Shown in pieces: positions 16,050 to 24,160 of a DNA stretch of 40,816 nucleotides. Below the pieces are notes generated by a model, which was given only the letters and a program-made list of their open reading frames with translations, made no database searches and was not told where the DNA came from. Position 1 is the first letter of the stretch; each line of letters begins with the position of its first letter. Source of the DNA: an uncultured Bacteroidales bacterium (lineage in GTDB: Bacteria; Bacteroidota; Bacteroidia; Bacteroidales; P3); NCBI GenBank assembly GCA_900316235.1, contig ONCC01000021.1, positions 1 to 40,816 of the forward strand, read 5' to 3'. Both the position numbers and the translations under genes were made by a program.

Positions 16050-16640
16050 CTATAATATGGCAGTTATCTGGTTTTTGAGCGACGAGATGAACGCTATATT
16101 TTCCACGGCGGTACGCTCCGCCAAAGGGTAGGCCATTATCTGCGCGAGAATGCCCGCACCCATCGGCCTCGCCACGGCTATAGGCCCTGGTGCCGCACTT
16201 GGCTTCTCTTTCTTTGGCTTCTGTACCTTTATATCGTAGTTTTCTTTCCATTTCTCCACTGCCTCTTTCAGTCGCTCGAAGGTTACCTCCGAACCGTCTG
16301 TTGGCGTTGGCAGCGCAATGGTGATTACTACGTGCTTGTCATCGACACTCTCGAATGTATCTCGCTCGGGAATATACTTCTCTACCGACTTAACTGGAAA
16401 CCCTACGAAACAATAGGTAGCATCCTCTACATCCGTCCTCCGCATCCGCGTGACGTGTAGCGGCTTGCGGTCTTTGGTCGTCATCCGCACTTTTTCGTTA
16501 TAGGTGACAACAGATATTAACCACGCACTCCATTCGTAGGCACGCCAAAAATCACCCATCTTGTATAGGTGTATTTTGTTCCATTCGGCAGGATTCTCTC
16601 TATCCCATTCCTGCTTGAAAACATCTACCAAATTTGCCAT
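16050..16640 (-). CDS. DGR accessory protein, MutS-like (MSL type)
   Basis: 196 residues. It occupies the accessory (avd) position between target gene and TR but is not the small four-helix Avd. The N-terminal part matches the MutS mismatch-recognition domain layout: IHLYKMGDFWRAYEWSAWL corresponds to the MutS stretch with R-M-G-D-F-Y-E, and CFVGFPVKSVEKYI to A-G-V-P-x-H-A-V-E-N-Y-L. The MutS Phe-x-Glu pair reads F-W-R here, so the Glu is lost. A Lys/Pro linker (about 135-155) leads to a helical C-terminus. MutS-like accessory proteins are known in surveys of DGRs. It may help retrohoming or bind cDNA heteroduplexes; this is inferred. Confidence 0.7.
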   Translation of the reverse strand: MANLVDVFKQEWDRENPAEWNKIHLYKMGDFWRAYEWSAWLISVVTYNEKVRMTTKDRKPLHVTRMRRTDVEDATYCFVGFPVKSVEKYIPERDTFESVDDKHVVITIALPTPTDGSEVTFERLKEAVEKWKENYDIKVQKPKKEKPSAAPGPIAVARPMGAGILAQIMAYPLAERTAVENIAFISSLKNQITAIL

Positions 16641-16671
16641 TTTCCTTAATCTTTACAATTCCCCAGAGAAG

Positions 16672-16717
16672 GGGATGCACCTTGGTGGCCGCTGGTGCGG
16701 CCTTGTCGGTGCATCCC
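16672..16717. repeat. Nested hairpin downstream of the VR
   Basis: Outer 10-bp perfect stem: 16672-16681 with 16708-16717 (GGGATGCACC / GGTGCATCCC). Inner hairpin: GGCCGC (16687-16692), 4-base loop, GCGGCC (16697-16702). It begins 27 bp past the VR end and lies outside coding sequence. DGR targets such as that of phage BPP-1 carry a hairpin/cruciform just downstream of the VR that promotes retrohoming; this is the likely equivalent. No T-run follows on the minus strand, so it is not a terminator for the target gene. Confidence 0.75.
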
Positions 16718-16738
16718 TTTTTCGGTGGGGGAAAAGAC

Positions 16739-19126
16739 TCAGCTCTGCACCGCCCTGACAGCGAAACCGCCGTACCGACTGTTGTCGCCCTGCGGGCTCA
16801 CTCCACCACTGTAGAAGTACAGGTCCCGAGCGAGGCGGGACGAGTAGAATGACGACGACCAGTAGCTGCCATTGCTACCGCGGCTGCCCCACGACGACCC
16901 ACTGCCGAAGCCGGAAGCCGAGAAGAAGAGGCGGTTGCCGTTGGTCTTGCTCTGGAGGTAGAGACCCACGATTCCGTTCACGGTCACTCGCTTGTCGGTT
17001 GTCGCAGCGGGTATTTCGGTGCCTGTGGCATCAATGTAGATACTGCCGGCAAACAACTCTGCAAATTCGGCCGTTGTCGGCATACGCCAGGGCGAACCGA
17101 GGTTGGCGCGGGCAGCGTCGAACTCCTCGCCAACGGGAATGTCGCCCGCGAGGGTGTTGCCCTTGGTGTTGCCATAGGGCTGGCCATCGTACCACGGCTC
17201 GGCAGCGTTCACACTGCCCCAGTTGTAGACACCGGCGAAGGAGTTGTTCTTCGGGTTGTGGCCGTCGATGTTGCCCCAGCTGAAGAAGCTCTTGTCGTAG
17301 GTGAACGGCGTATCGCAGAAGCCGCCAGGCTTGGTGAGGTCGAGGTCGCGGGCAGCCCACTTCACGCCGCTGGTCAAGCCCATATCCACCACCAGCTCGG
17401 AGGGGTCAAACGAGGCATCGGGGCAGAACATATCGACAATGTTCCAAGCGGCACCGTCGTAGGCCAGCGTGGCATAAGTCTGTGCCTTGACAACACCGGC
17501 GGGCAGGTTCTGGCCGAGGATGCGGATAGGCTTGGCACCCGTTCCGCTCACGTTGAGGGTGTTTAGGGTGGTGTTGATGGGAGTGGTAAAGAGGACGTGT
17601 ACAATGCCGCCCTGCAACAGCAGGAAGTGCTGGATGTAGACGGTCTTATCCTTTTCGTAGGTGCCATTGATGCAGACACCGTAGCCCTGGCTGATGGAGC
17701 CGGTGCAGTGGTGCAGGTCGTTGATGATAGGCAGCGAGGTACGCAGGTTGTCGGGGACATTCTGCGCATAGTCGAGCACCACGTCGGCAGTGCCAGTGGC
17801 ACCCTTGAGGATGATGAGGCCCCAGTCCTCGCAGGCGAAGGTACTGCTCACGGCGGCAGTGCCCGTCACCTCCGCGGCCAGCTCGTACTTCACATAGTCG
17901 GTCGTGGCCTCGGCGTTGCTGTCGGTGTAGCTCACCTTGGTGCCGTCAACGGTCAGGCCGATATTGGCGGTCTCGAACTGTGCGGCACCTCCAGCCTTCA
18001 TCGCGCTGATGTCGGCCTCGTGCAGATACTGGCCCGTGGGCTCGCCCTCTTCCTCGATAGCGGTGTTGGTCCAAGCGGGCTGTACACGGTCGAGGCGGCG
18101 CGTCCAGGTGATTTGGTTCTCGCCGGTGCGCTCGATGCGGTCGGCCACAGCACCGATGACGAGCATCTTGTCGTAGGCGTGCAGGGCGTGGATGCCAGCG
18201 GCCATATCGACCACAGCTCCGGCATCGGCTTCGTCGGCCACGCTGATGTAGTCGTCATAGCGACGGCTCCAGCCAATGTGGGCGCAGACGCTCGCACGGT
18301 CGATACCGCTGACGATGAGGTAACCGGCTCCGCTGGTGGTGTAGTGACGGCGACCGTTCTTGTCGGTGTAGGTGGCGGCAACGCCATCGGTGACGCTGGT
18401 GGGCACACCGCTTGCCAACGGCTTGAAATAGACCGTCGGCGTGAGGTTGGCGTGGTCGCTGCCCGTAAACAGCACACCGTTGTTCTGCAACGCTGTACCG
18501 ATGCTCTGCTCCGTGGCGATGAGGTGCGGCACCTCAAAATACCAGCCAGTGCCCACGGCGGTGGCGCGACGCAGCAGGTTGAAGCCCGTGCTGATGAGTT
18601 GCGAGGCGAAAAAGTCCGTGGTCGGCACCACGCTCTTCAGGTTGGCGGGCAGCGAGCTGTCGATGCTGATGTCGCCGCCGGTGGTCTCCACATATGAGGA
18701 CTGAACGTAGTCGCGGCTCATGGATTCGCCCTCCCAACTCTCCAAGTTTTTTGCAAGCTTGGCCACGACGACGCCTTCTTCAATCTTCTGGCGCAGTTCG
18801 TTGTTCTCGATTTCGAGGCTGTACTCCTCCACCTTGGTGGCGTCCCATGCGGCGTTGGCCTCCAGCTCTTCGGTGAAGCGGTAGGTCTGGCCATCCTTCA
18901 CCACCTTGTCGCCAACGGCGAAAGTGGGGTGCGTGTCGCTCCACATGGGGATGCCGGTCTGACCGCTCACGGCGGCGTCGATTTCTTTCAGGATTTCCTG
19001 CCCTTGAAAGTTGATTGTTTCGTTGGTATCAATGCGATAACCAAACAGGTGCACTTGGTTCAGTGCGCGATTGCCGCTGGGCATAGTGGCAAGATCGCTA
19101 CCCGGTACAATTTCAATTTCACTCAT
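16739..19126 (-). CDS. DGR-diversified tail/receptor-binding protein
   Basis: 795 residues. The C-terminal domain (from about 580) has the C-type-lectin/formylglycine-enzyme-like fold of DGR targets: MGLTSGVKWAARDLDL, an SFFSWGNIDGHN segment, WRMPTTAEFAELF, and the variable stretch ending GFAVRAVQS. The VR encodes residues about 734-794, so the diversified face lies at the extreme C-terminus. The N-terminal and middle parts are beta-rich and resemble a virion attachment and shaft region. It follows three other structural genes in the same late unit, so it is most likely the receptor-binding tip of a tail fibre; variation would change host binding. Confidence 0.9.
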   Translation of the reverse strand: MSEIEIVPGSDLATMPSGNRALNQVHLFGYRIDTNETINFQGQEILKEIDAAVSGQTGIPMWSDTHPTFAVGDKVVKDGQTYRFTEELEANAAWDATKVEEYSLEIENNELRQKIEEGVVVAKLAKNLESWEGESMSRDYVQSSYVETTGGDISIDSSLPANLKSVVPTTDFFASQLISTGFNLLRRATAVGTGWYFEVPHLIATEQSIGTALQNNGVLFTGSDHANLTPTVYFKPLASGVPTSVTDGVAATYTDKNGRRHYTTSGAGYLIVSGIDRASVCAHIGWSRRYDDYISVADEADAGAVVDMAAGIHALHAYDKMLVIGAVADRIERTGENQITWTRRLDRVQPAWTNTAIEEEGEPTGQYLHEADISAMKAGGAAQFETANIGLTVDGTKVSYTDSNAEATTDYVKYELAAEVTGTAAVSSTFACEDWGLIILKGATGTADVVLDYAQNVPDNLRTSLPIINDLHHCTGSISQGYGVCINGTYEKDKTVYIQHFLLLQGGIVHVLFTTPINTTLNTLNVSGTGAKPIRILGQNLPAGVVKAQTYATLAYDGAAWNIVDMFCPDASFDPSELVVDMGLTSGVKWAARDLDLTKPGGFCDTPFTYDKSFFSWGNIDGHNPKNNSFAGVYNWGSVNAAEPWYDGQPYGNTKGNTLAGDIPVGEEFDAARANLGSPWRMPTTAEFAELFAGSIYIDATGTEIPAATTDKRVTVNGIVGLYLQSKTNGNRLFFSASGFGSGSSWGSRGSNGSYWSSSFYSSRLARDLYFYSGGVSPQGDNSRYGGFAVRAVQS
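16745..16926 (-). repeat. DGR variable repeat (VR)
   Basis: 182 bp matching the TR except at 20 adenine positions. The changes convert 15 Asn residues of the TR peptide to Ser, Gly, Tyr, Asp, Leu or Phe while the scaffold (RGSN-x-YWSSSF, GFAVRAVQ) is kept. Two stops or frameshifts that random change could produce are absent. Confidence 0.97.
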
Positions 19127-19148
19127 GAGTTTGTTATTTTTTTGGGTG

Positions 19149-19826
19149 TTATTTAAAAATTTTCAGTCCAATAGCGCGACCGTCCTCGGTGCCGAGCACA
19201 CGGCCGTTGCCCCCCACCCCGAGGAGGTAGGCGATGCGGAAACGCTCGACGCCGTTCACCGGGTCGTCGGGGTCCCATCCGTAGTAGAACACCCTCGGAC
19301 GGGCACAGTTATACTCGAATGTCAGTCGGCCGCCGTTGGCGTCGGTCACGGCCTTGCCGCTGGAGGCTTCGGTGCCGTCGATGAGGCGGCAGCCACGGTT
19401 GAGGTCGCCCAGCATGTGCCACGACCCTGCGCTGGTCATCACCAGCAGCATAAACTCGGTGTTGAGCGCCCAAGCCATATAGCCGAGCAGCTTGGCCTTG
19501 AAGCCCGGGTGGAAAATCTCCACCATGGCGTGAAGCGACCGGCTGCCCTTCTGCCCCTGCGGCTCATACTTCAACTCGCCCAGCTCGTCGGAGCAGTAAA
19601 TCTCGGCGAACTCGCGGGCGGGTTTCACCGTCACGGCCTGCTGCCCCATCAGCGGGCTGCCGATGATGACAGCCTCGCTGTAGGTGGCGGGCACCTGGGC
19701 GGCCAGCGCGTTGATGCTCTCCACATGCTTGCGCGGAATAAAGAGCAGGCGTTGGATGCCCGGCATAAACACCTGGCACTCCGGCACCGGCTCGGTGATA
19801 TTTCCTCTGATGTTATTGCAGTTCAT
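19149..19826 (-). CDS. Structural protein, paralogue of the 29973 and 32817 proteins
   Basis: 225 residues. The C-terminal half shares a distinctive pattern with the protein at 29973-30578: D-E/D-L-G-E-L-K-Y-x-P-Q-G-Q, a G-S-R/K-S stretch, W-H-M/Y-H-L-L-G-D/N, R-G-x-R-L, then SGKAVTDANG and a F-E-Y/W-N-C motif. A looser version is present in the protein at 32817. The order (oligomerisation-like beta domain, no signal peptide) and its place just before the DGR target suggest a virion decoration or fibre-associated protein. Exact function not known. Confidence 0.55.
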   Translation of the reverse strand: MNCNNIRGNITEPVPECQVFMPGIQRLLFIPRKHVESINALAAQVPATYSEAVIIGSPLMGQQAVTVKPAREFAEIYCSDELGELKYEPQGQKGSRSLHAMVEIFHPGFKAKLLGYMAWALNTEFMLLVMTSAGSWHMLGDLNRGCRLIDGTEASSGKAVTDANGGRLTFEYNCARPRVFYYGWDPDDPVNGVERFRIAYLLGVGGNGRVLGTEDGRAIGLKIFK

Positions 19827-19838
19827 ATATTTGTATGT

Positions 19839-20714
19839 TTAATAGTTTACATCCAAAGCGCCGATGTCCTTCATCTTCTCGTACATATCCGGCGAGAACC
19901 CCCTCAAGGCCTCGAGAATGTCATTCGTCTTCACACGGCTTTCCTTCAAGTCAGCCGAGATAGAGGTCTTGTCTCCCACGTCGCCCATCTTGTTTTCCAG
20001 CGAGAGGGTGCGGCTGGAGAGGCCCTGCGTCGAGCCGGTGCCGTTGACGGTATTCTCCAGTGATGTGATACGGTTCACAGCCCCGCTGACACTCTGAGCA
20101 CTCTGCGAAGCCTCCGTAGCCTTGTTGCTCGCCGTGGTAGCGCTGTTGGCAGCCGCCGTGGCCGAGTTTCCCGCCTGTATCACCTTTGAGGTCATCTCCG
20201 TGTTGAGGGTGTTCCATTGTACCAAGGTAGGCACCTCACCGGCAGAGGCTTTCGAGCTGATGGAGGTGTTGAGGGTAGTGACAGTGGTGTTGAAAGTGGT
20301 GTTATCCACCTTCGAAGCCAATCCGGTGTTCAACTCCTGCTTTGTTGCCAGCCCGCTCACATCGGGAATATCGGTGCTCTTGGCGTAGGGCTGCAGCACA
20401 GTCGGCAGGTCGTTGGTGTTCACCTTGCCGGCCATCGAGGTGTTTATTCCCTCAATCTGTGTCTGGAAGGTAGAGAGTGCCTGCTGCGTCTCGCTGTCGA
20501 TGCTGATGGAGAGCTGCTCCTGTGTCTTGTTACCCACCAACTCCACACCGTTGATACTCGGACGGTTGGAGAGACTGTTGTAGTCGAAGGTGCCGTTATT
20601 CAGGGCGCTGCCCAGAGCGGCCACCATCTCGTTGTAACCCGCGATGAGCGTGTTGAGCTTCTGAAATATCGAAGCATAGCTTTCGCCCTCGTATATCGGT
20701 TGTACTGTCTGCAT
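19839..20714 (-). CDS. Coiled-coil tail fibre shaft protein
   Basis: 291 residues, low-complexity Ser/Thr/Asn/Ala-rich. The N-terminus (QTVQPIYEGESYASIFQKL) is followed by heptad-like segments through about residue 270, including a SATAAANSATTASNKATEAS stretch typical of trimeric phage fibre shafts. The stop of the 545-residue gene overlaps its start by one base. It probably forms the rigid trimeric link between tail and the receptor-binding protein. Confidence 0.65.
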   Translation of the reverse strand: MQTVQPIYEGESYASIFQKLNTLIAGYNEMVAALGSALNNGTFDYNSLSNRPSINGVELVGNKTQEQLSISIDSETQQALSTFQTQIEGINTSMAGKVNTNDLPTVLQPYAKSTDIPDVSGLATKQELNTGLASKVDNTTFNTTVTTLNTSISSKASAGEVPTLVQWNTLNTEMTSKVIQAGNSATAAANSATTASNKATEASQSAQSVSGAVNRITSLENTVNGTGSTQGLSSRTLSLENKMGDVGDKTSISADLKESRVKTNDILEALRGFSPDMYEKMKDIGALDVNY

Positions 20715-22351
20715 TATAGTATGTTGTTATGGGTGGCGGGTGTGCGGTCGCTGAAGCTCACCACCTGGTTGTCGAAGTCCGAGAGGGTGGCTCCCGTCGA
20801 GCGTGCCATGCTGCCACGGGTTATATTTTCTTCCTGATTTTCAATAAAGCGGTAGTTGAACTCCACTCGGATCATATCCTCGGCCTCGTCGAGCACCGTG
20901 AAGCTACCCGCCTCGATGCTGATGCGAAGCCAGTTGGTGCCACACTGCACATAGTGGAACTGCTGCCCGACGCACATGGCCAGCTTGCGGCCTTCCTCGC
21001 GGGTCATCAGCGCCGTCACGGCGGTATAGGTCTCGCTGTCGTCCGTGATGTCGAGGTAGCGTCGGCGGTCGACCACCATCTCCTCGGCCTCGGTGTTCAT
21101 CTCGCGGCGCACCTCCGGCACCTGCAGCACGGTGAGCAGGCCGTACTTGTTTTGCAGCAGGAAGTTCGTCGGCTGGTAGGAGTCGGGGTAGACGATGAAG
21201 GTGCGCTGCCAGGTGGTGCCACCGAGCGATATGCTCAACGTGTAGTATTTGGGAGTGGCGCTGATGCCCAAACCGGCGATACCCACCGGTATGCGGTAGA
21301 TTTCACCGTTGCGAACAGTCTTCGAGGTCTGGGTTCCGATGCTACTGTCGACAGAAAGGCCGATATTTACCGTCTTGGTGGCCGAGGAGGACTGTGTGCG
21401 GTCGTACCACATGCCGTAGATGTACTGTGCCTGAGAGCGACTTACGCGCACCGTCTCGCCGCTGCGCTCCCCTAATATCCGAAACAGGCTGTTTGTCTCG
21501 GAGAACAGCACATTGCTGTCGTCCCAGTCGGCCAGGTTGAGGCGCGAGAAGCGGTCGGCCTCCTCGCCACAGAGAGCGAAATTGTAGCCGCTGGCGGGGT
21601 TAGTCACCCAGTTCTGGATGAGCGGCACATCGTCGCCCCACATCTCGCCGTACTGCAGGCGGTATTTCATCAGCATGTTGGTCGTCACGTCCCACGTGCT
21701 GACTGTCGGGTCGGTCGTGGGGATGTCCGGCTGAGGGATGAGGCTACCCAGCAGGTCGAGCGGGATTTCTATGTTTCCGGCGGTGTCAGGCTGGAACACC
21801 AAGCCACTGACGCTGTGCGTGGTGAGCGTATTGTTGTTGTTCGTCACCACCTCCAGCCGTGCCGCCACGGCGTAGTTTTTCAGGTACACCGGGTCGGTGC
21901 CGGGATTCTGCGGGTAGATAGAAGAGGTGTTGTACAGTTGATTAGACAGACGATTGCCGTCTTCATCCATGGCATAGACGCTCACCACGTGCTTAACATA
22001 AGCCTTGCCGGAGAGCTGCATCCAGCCAGACCCAACATCACTCAGACTATTGCAAGTGATAGTAAAGAGAGCTTTCAGATAATAGCAGTCGGCCACCTTG
22101 GGACCTATTTCTTTCCATTGGGAAATCTCGTAGGCTGCTGTAGAAGTAGCACTGACAACTTTGAATTTGTACTCCACACCGTCGACATTGATGACGATAT
22201 ACTGACCCACCGAGGGGAAGGTTCCGGTCCAATTGTAGTAGTAGAGGCAGCGGGTACCATTGCTCACCAAGGTGTTGCAGCTCATCTTATACGAGTTGCG
22301 ATTCTTGGCCCAAGCAACCTTGAACGGGGTGGAGGTAAGGGTAACTGACAT
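20714..22351 (-). CDS. Large virion protein, probable tail fibre base
   Basis: 545 residues, beta-rich with many Tyr, Trp and Thr. It starts 20 bp after the -7 element of the unit-4 late promoter and leads the operon fibre shaft, paralogous structural protein, DGR target, accessory protein, RT. The opening SVTLTSTPFKVAWAKNR-like pattern and a Pro/Thr linker (IPQPDIPTTDPTVSTW, about 210-226) suggest separate domains. It may anchor the fibre to the tail. The first 300 bp are more AT-rich than the remainder. No family identified. Confidence 0.55.
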   Translation of the reverse strand: MSVTLTSTPFKVAWAKNRNSYKMSCNTLVSNGTRCLYYYNWTGTFPSVGQYIVINVDGVEYKFKVVSATSTAAYEISQWKEIGPKVADCYYLKALFTITCNSLSDVGSGWMQLSGKAYVKHVVSVYAMDEDGNRLSNQLYNTSSIYPQNPGTDPVYLKNYAVAARLEVVTNNNNTLTTHSVSGLVFQPDTAGNIEIPLDLLGSLIPQPDIPTTDPTVSTWDVTTNMLMKYRLQYGEMWGDDVPLIQNWVTNPASGYNFALCGEEADRFSRLNLADWDDSNVLFSETNSLFRILGERSGETVRVSRSQAQYIYGMWYDRTQSSSATKTVNIGLSVDSSIGTQTSKTVRNGEIYRIPVGIAGLGISATPKYYTLSISLGGTTWQRTFIVYPDSYQPTNFLLQNKYGLLTVLQVPEVRREMNTEAEEMVVDRRRYLDITDDSETYTAVTALMTREEGRKLAMCVGQQFHYVQCGTNWLRISIEAGSFTVLDEAEDMIRVEFNYRFIENQEENITRGSMARSTGATLSDFDNQVVSFSDRTPATHNNIL

Positions 22352-22371
22352 TGTATTCTATATTTTCTATT

Positions 22372-22407
22372 GCAAAAATAGAATACATATAATACACGCG
22401 CAGGGAC
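22372..22407 (-). promoter_or_regulatory. Late promoter, unit 4 (fibres and DGR)
   Basis: Minus strand: GTCCC (22407-22403), 22 bases, TATTTTTGC (22380-22372), 20 bases to the ATG at 22351. The DGR target, accessory gene, TR and RT all lie downstream with no visible terminator in between. Confidence 0.78.
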
Positions 22408-22414
22408 AGCGCCG

Positions 22415-22891
22415 TTAGGCGATATTCCACGAGGTTGTCTTGCCGCCGATGGCGCGGAAGGTGTGCAGCACTTTGTCGCTCTGATACAGGGCCACAATGT
22501 CGGCCAGCTTCTCGTCCTGCTTGTCGAGGGCGCTCGAAAGCCAATCGGAGAGGGAGCGGCGCATGTGGCCGTGGGCAGGGTAGCCACGGCTGACGCCGTA
22601 CTCTTTGAAGATGCCATGCACAGGGAACTGAAAGGCGACACCTGCCACCTCGCCGGCACGGCTCTTGAGCTGGAACTGAATACTGTTGCGCAGCTTCTTT
22701 TCGCTCTTGCCTGCCTTCTTGCCGGTCTTGTAGGTGTGGGTGCTGCTCTTGCCACGGGTCAGCTGGGCGGCCTGCTGCTTGGCAAGTTGCTGGGTCTTAC
22801 GCGCCCAGGCCTCCATCTGGCGGTTGTACTCGCTCTCGGTGAGGAAGCCACGACCGCCGCCGTCAACCTCCTTTACCTTAATTTTACCCAT
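22415..22891 (-). CDS. Neck/tail-completion-like protein (HK97 gp10 style)
   Basis: 158 residues from the ATG at 22891 ([12 protein letters not shown]); a longer open frame to 22963 gives an Arg/His-rich, unnatural N-terminus inside the spanin gene. Basic N-terminal helices, then a beta segment with GVAFQFPVHGIFKEYGVSRG, then a long helix with LADIVALYQSDKVL. A basic protein with a V-x-x-F/Y-x-E-Y-G motif suits the HK97 gp10-like neck family. It overlaps the spanin gene by 19 bp. Moderate to low certainty. Confidence 0.45.
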   Translation of the reverse strand: MGKIKVKEVDGGGRGFLTESEYNRQMEAWARKTQQLAKQQAAQLTRGKSSTHTYKTGKKAGKSEKKLRNSIQFQLKSRAGEVAGVAFQFPVHGIFKEYGVSRGYPAHGHMRRSLSDWLSSALDKQDEKLADIVALYQSDKVLHTFRAIGGKTTSWNIA

Positions 22892-23271
22892 AACTTGTAG
22901 CCTCCTATGGCAATGCCTCCGACAATGGCGATGCTTCCGAGCCACATGGTCACTTTTTGCCACAGGTTGAGACGTTTTTCCACCTCTACTGTTTCGGTCT
23001 TGACCACCTCCACAGGCACTTCAACACTCTGGCTCACTGTGTCGTGAATGTATTTCGCCTTGAAGATAACCACGCTGTCGGTCTTGGTCACTGTGTCACC
23101 CTTGACAGTGATATAGTGCCAGCGGTCGACGAAGCTGGTGTCGTACTGCCAATGATGCTCCACGAGGGTGTCGTGAACAGGCACGACGACGGGCACAGTA
23201 GTCTTCCTACTGCACCCGTTCGTAAACAGAACCCCAAAAACAAATATTATGACAACAAGTATCTTTTTCAT
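22873..23271 (-). CDS. Unimolecular spanin (u-spanin)
   Basis: 132 residues. The N-terminus [20 protein letters not shown] is a lipoprotein signal with Cys20; the central part is a beta/Thr/Val-rich periplasmic stretch (about 25-100); a single transmembrane helix lies at about 108-127 ([18 protein letters not shown]). An outer-membrane lipid anchor plus a C-terminal inner-membrane helix in one protein is the u-spanin layout, which joins inner and outer membranes at the end of lysis. No acidic surface-export signal follows Cys20, in keeping with a periplasm-facing lipoprotein. It overlaps the endolysin gene by 4 bp. Confidence 0.78.
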   Translation of the reverse strand: MKKILVVIIFVFGVLFTNGCSRKTTVPVVVPVHDTLVEHHWQYDTSFVDRWHYITVKGDTVTKTDSVVIFKAKYIHDTVSQSVEVPVEVVKTETVEVEKRLNLWQKVTMWLGSIAIVGGIAIGGYKLWVKLR

Positions 23272-23834
23272 TGTTCAGGAAATTTTATCACCTTGCCGTT
23301 GTTGCACACCAGGCGGCCCCACTGGATGCCATTGAGGCGACGGAGCCACCCTTTGAGGAACTTCTTCTGCGTGGGTTTAGCCTCCACGATCCGACGGAAG
23401 AACATCTCGCGCTCTACCTTCATCTGGTCGAAGAATACCTTTGCATCCACGCCGTTGAGAGCGGCAAGGGTCTTGGGACCCACTATACCGTCGGCCTGTA
23501 CGCCGAGCATACGCTGTGGGATGACGATGCCATGCTTGCCGCTGCCCCACACCCAATCCACGAGGATGTTAGCCAGCGACTGGCTATTTATCTGGTCTGC
23601 CTTCCACCGGTTCCAGTAGTGAGGACGCAGCACGGCATTGACAGCCTCCTCGTCGCTGATGAGCTTGAGGTCTGCCACGTCGATGTCGCCGTCGCCGTCT
23701 TTGTCGTAACCCACCCTGCGCCAGGTGGCGAGAGTGACCCCCTTGTTCGTTGCTCCTCCTGCATCGTCGGGGTCGTTGACGAAGCCTCCCTCATACGAGA
23801 GGACGAAGGGAGCCAGTTTCATTACGTCTGCCAT
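23268..23834 (-). CDS. Endolysin, GH108 N-acetylmuramidase
   Basis: 188 residues. The N-terminal glycosyl hydrolase 108 motif is clear: [20 protein letters not shown] with catalytic Glu15. The C-terminal part (about 110-185) matches the peptidoglycan-binding domain that usually follows ([19 protein letters not shown]). Inserted at 44-55 is a 12-residue loop [12 protein letters not shown] with Asp at positions 1, 3, 5, 7, 9 and 12, an EF-hand-type calcium loop. It has no signal peptide, so release depends on the holin. It is clustered with the u-spanin. Confidence 0.92.
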   Translation of the reverse strand: MADVMKLAPFVLSYEGGFVNDPDDAGGATNKGVTLATWRRVGYDKDGDGDIDVADLKLISDEEAVNAVLRPHYWNRWKADQINSQSLANILVDWVWGSGKHGIVIPQRMLGVQADGIVGPKTLAALNGVDAKVFFDQMKVEREMFFRRIVEAKPTQKKFLKGWLRRLNGIQWGRLVCNNGKVIKFPEQ

Positions 23835-24121
23835 TAGAGCACTACTTTTTTACCGTTGAACATTCGCAAATTGTCGATTGAGACAGGCACCACATGGCCT
23901 ATCTTGTTGCCTGCCGAGTCGCACTGTTGCACTCCGCGCAGGCGGTTCACCTTCATGTTGGCCCGCAGGCCGGTGGTGTAGGCGTGGCTGTAATAGACCA
24001 CCTCGCCCTCCTTGGTGTAGAACTGGATGCTGTACAGCACTCGTTTACCGTATTGGTCCTCGCGGACTTCCATCTCGCGCAGCGCATCGACGCGGCGTAT
24101 CGTATCTTTTTCGTCTTTCAT
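23834..24121 (-). CDS. Hypothetical late protein, possibly translated from a leaderless mRNA
   Basis: 95 residues from the ATG at 24121. The sequence is beta-rich ([22 protein letters not shown]) and belongs to no family I recognise. It is the first gene of the lysis unit; its stop overlaps the endolysin start by one base. The ATG lies only 3 bases past the -7 element, so translation would begin at or near the first transcribed base. A start at internal Met17 (24073) would leave a normal leader and is the alternative. Confidence 0.6.
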   Translation of the reverse strand: MKDEKDTIRRVDALREMEVREDQYGKRVLYSIQFYTKEGEVVYYSHAYTTGLRANMKVNRLRGVQQCDSAGNKIGHVVPVSIDNLRMFNGKKVVL

Positions 24122-24124
24122 ATT

Positions 24125-24160
24125 GCAAAGGTACGCCGCGCCCGGCACTGTGGCGGGGAC
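24125..24160 (-). promoter_or_regulatory. Late promoter, unit 3 (lysis)
   Basis: Minus strand: GTCCC (24160-24156), 22 bases, TACCTTTGC (24133-24125). Unlike the other five sites the annotated ATG follows after only 3 bases. Confidence 0.72.
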
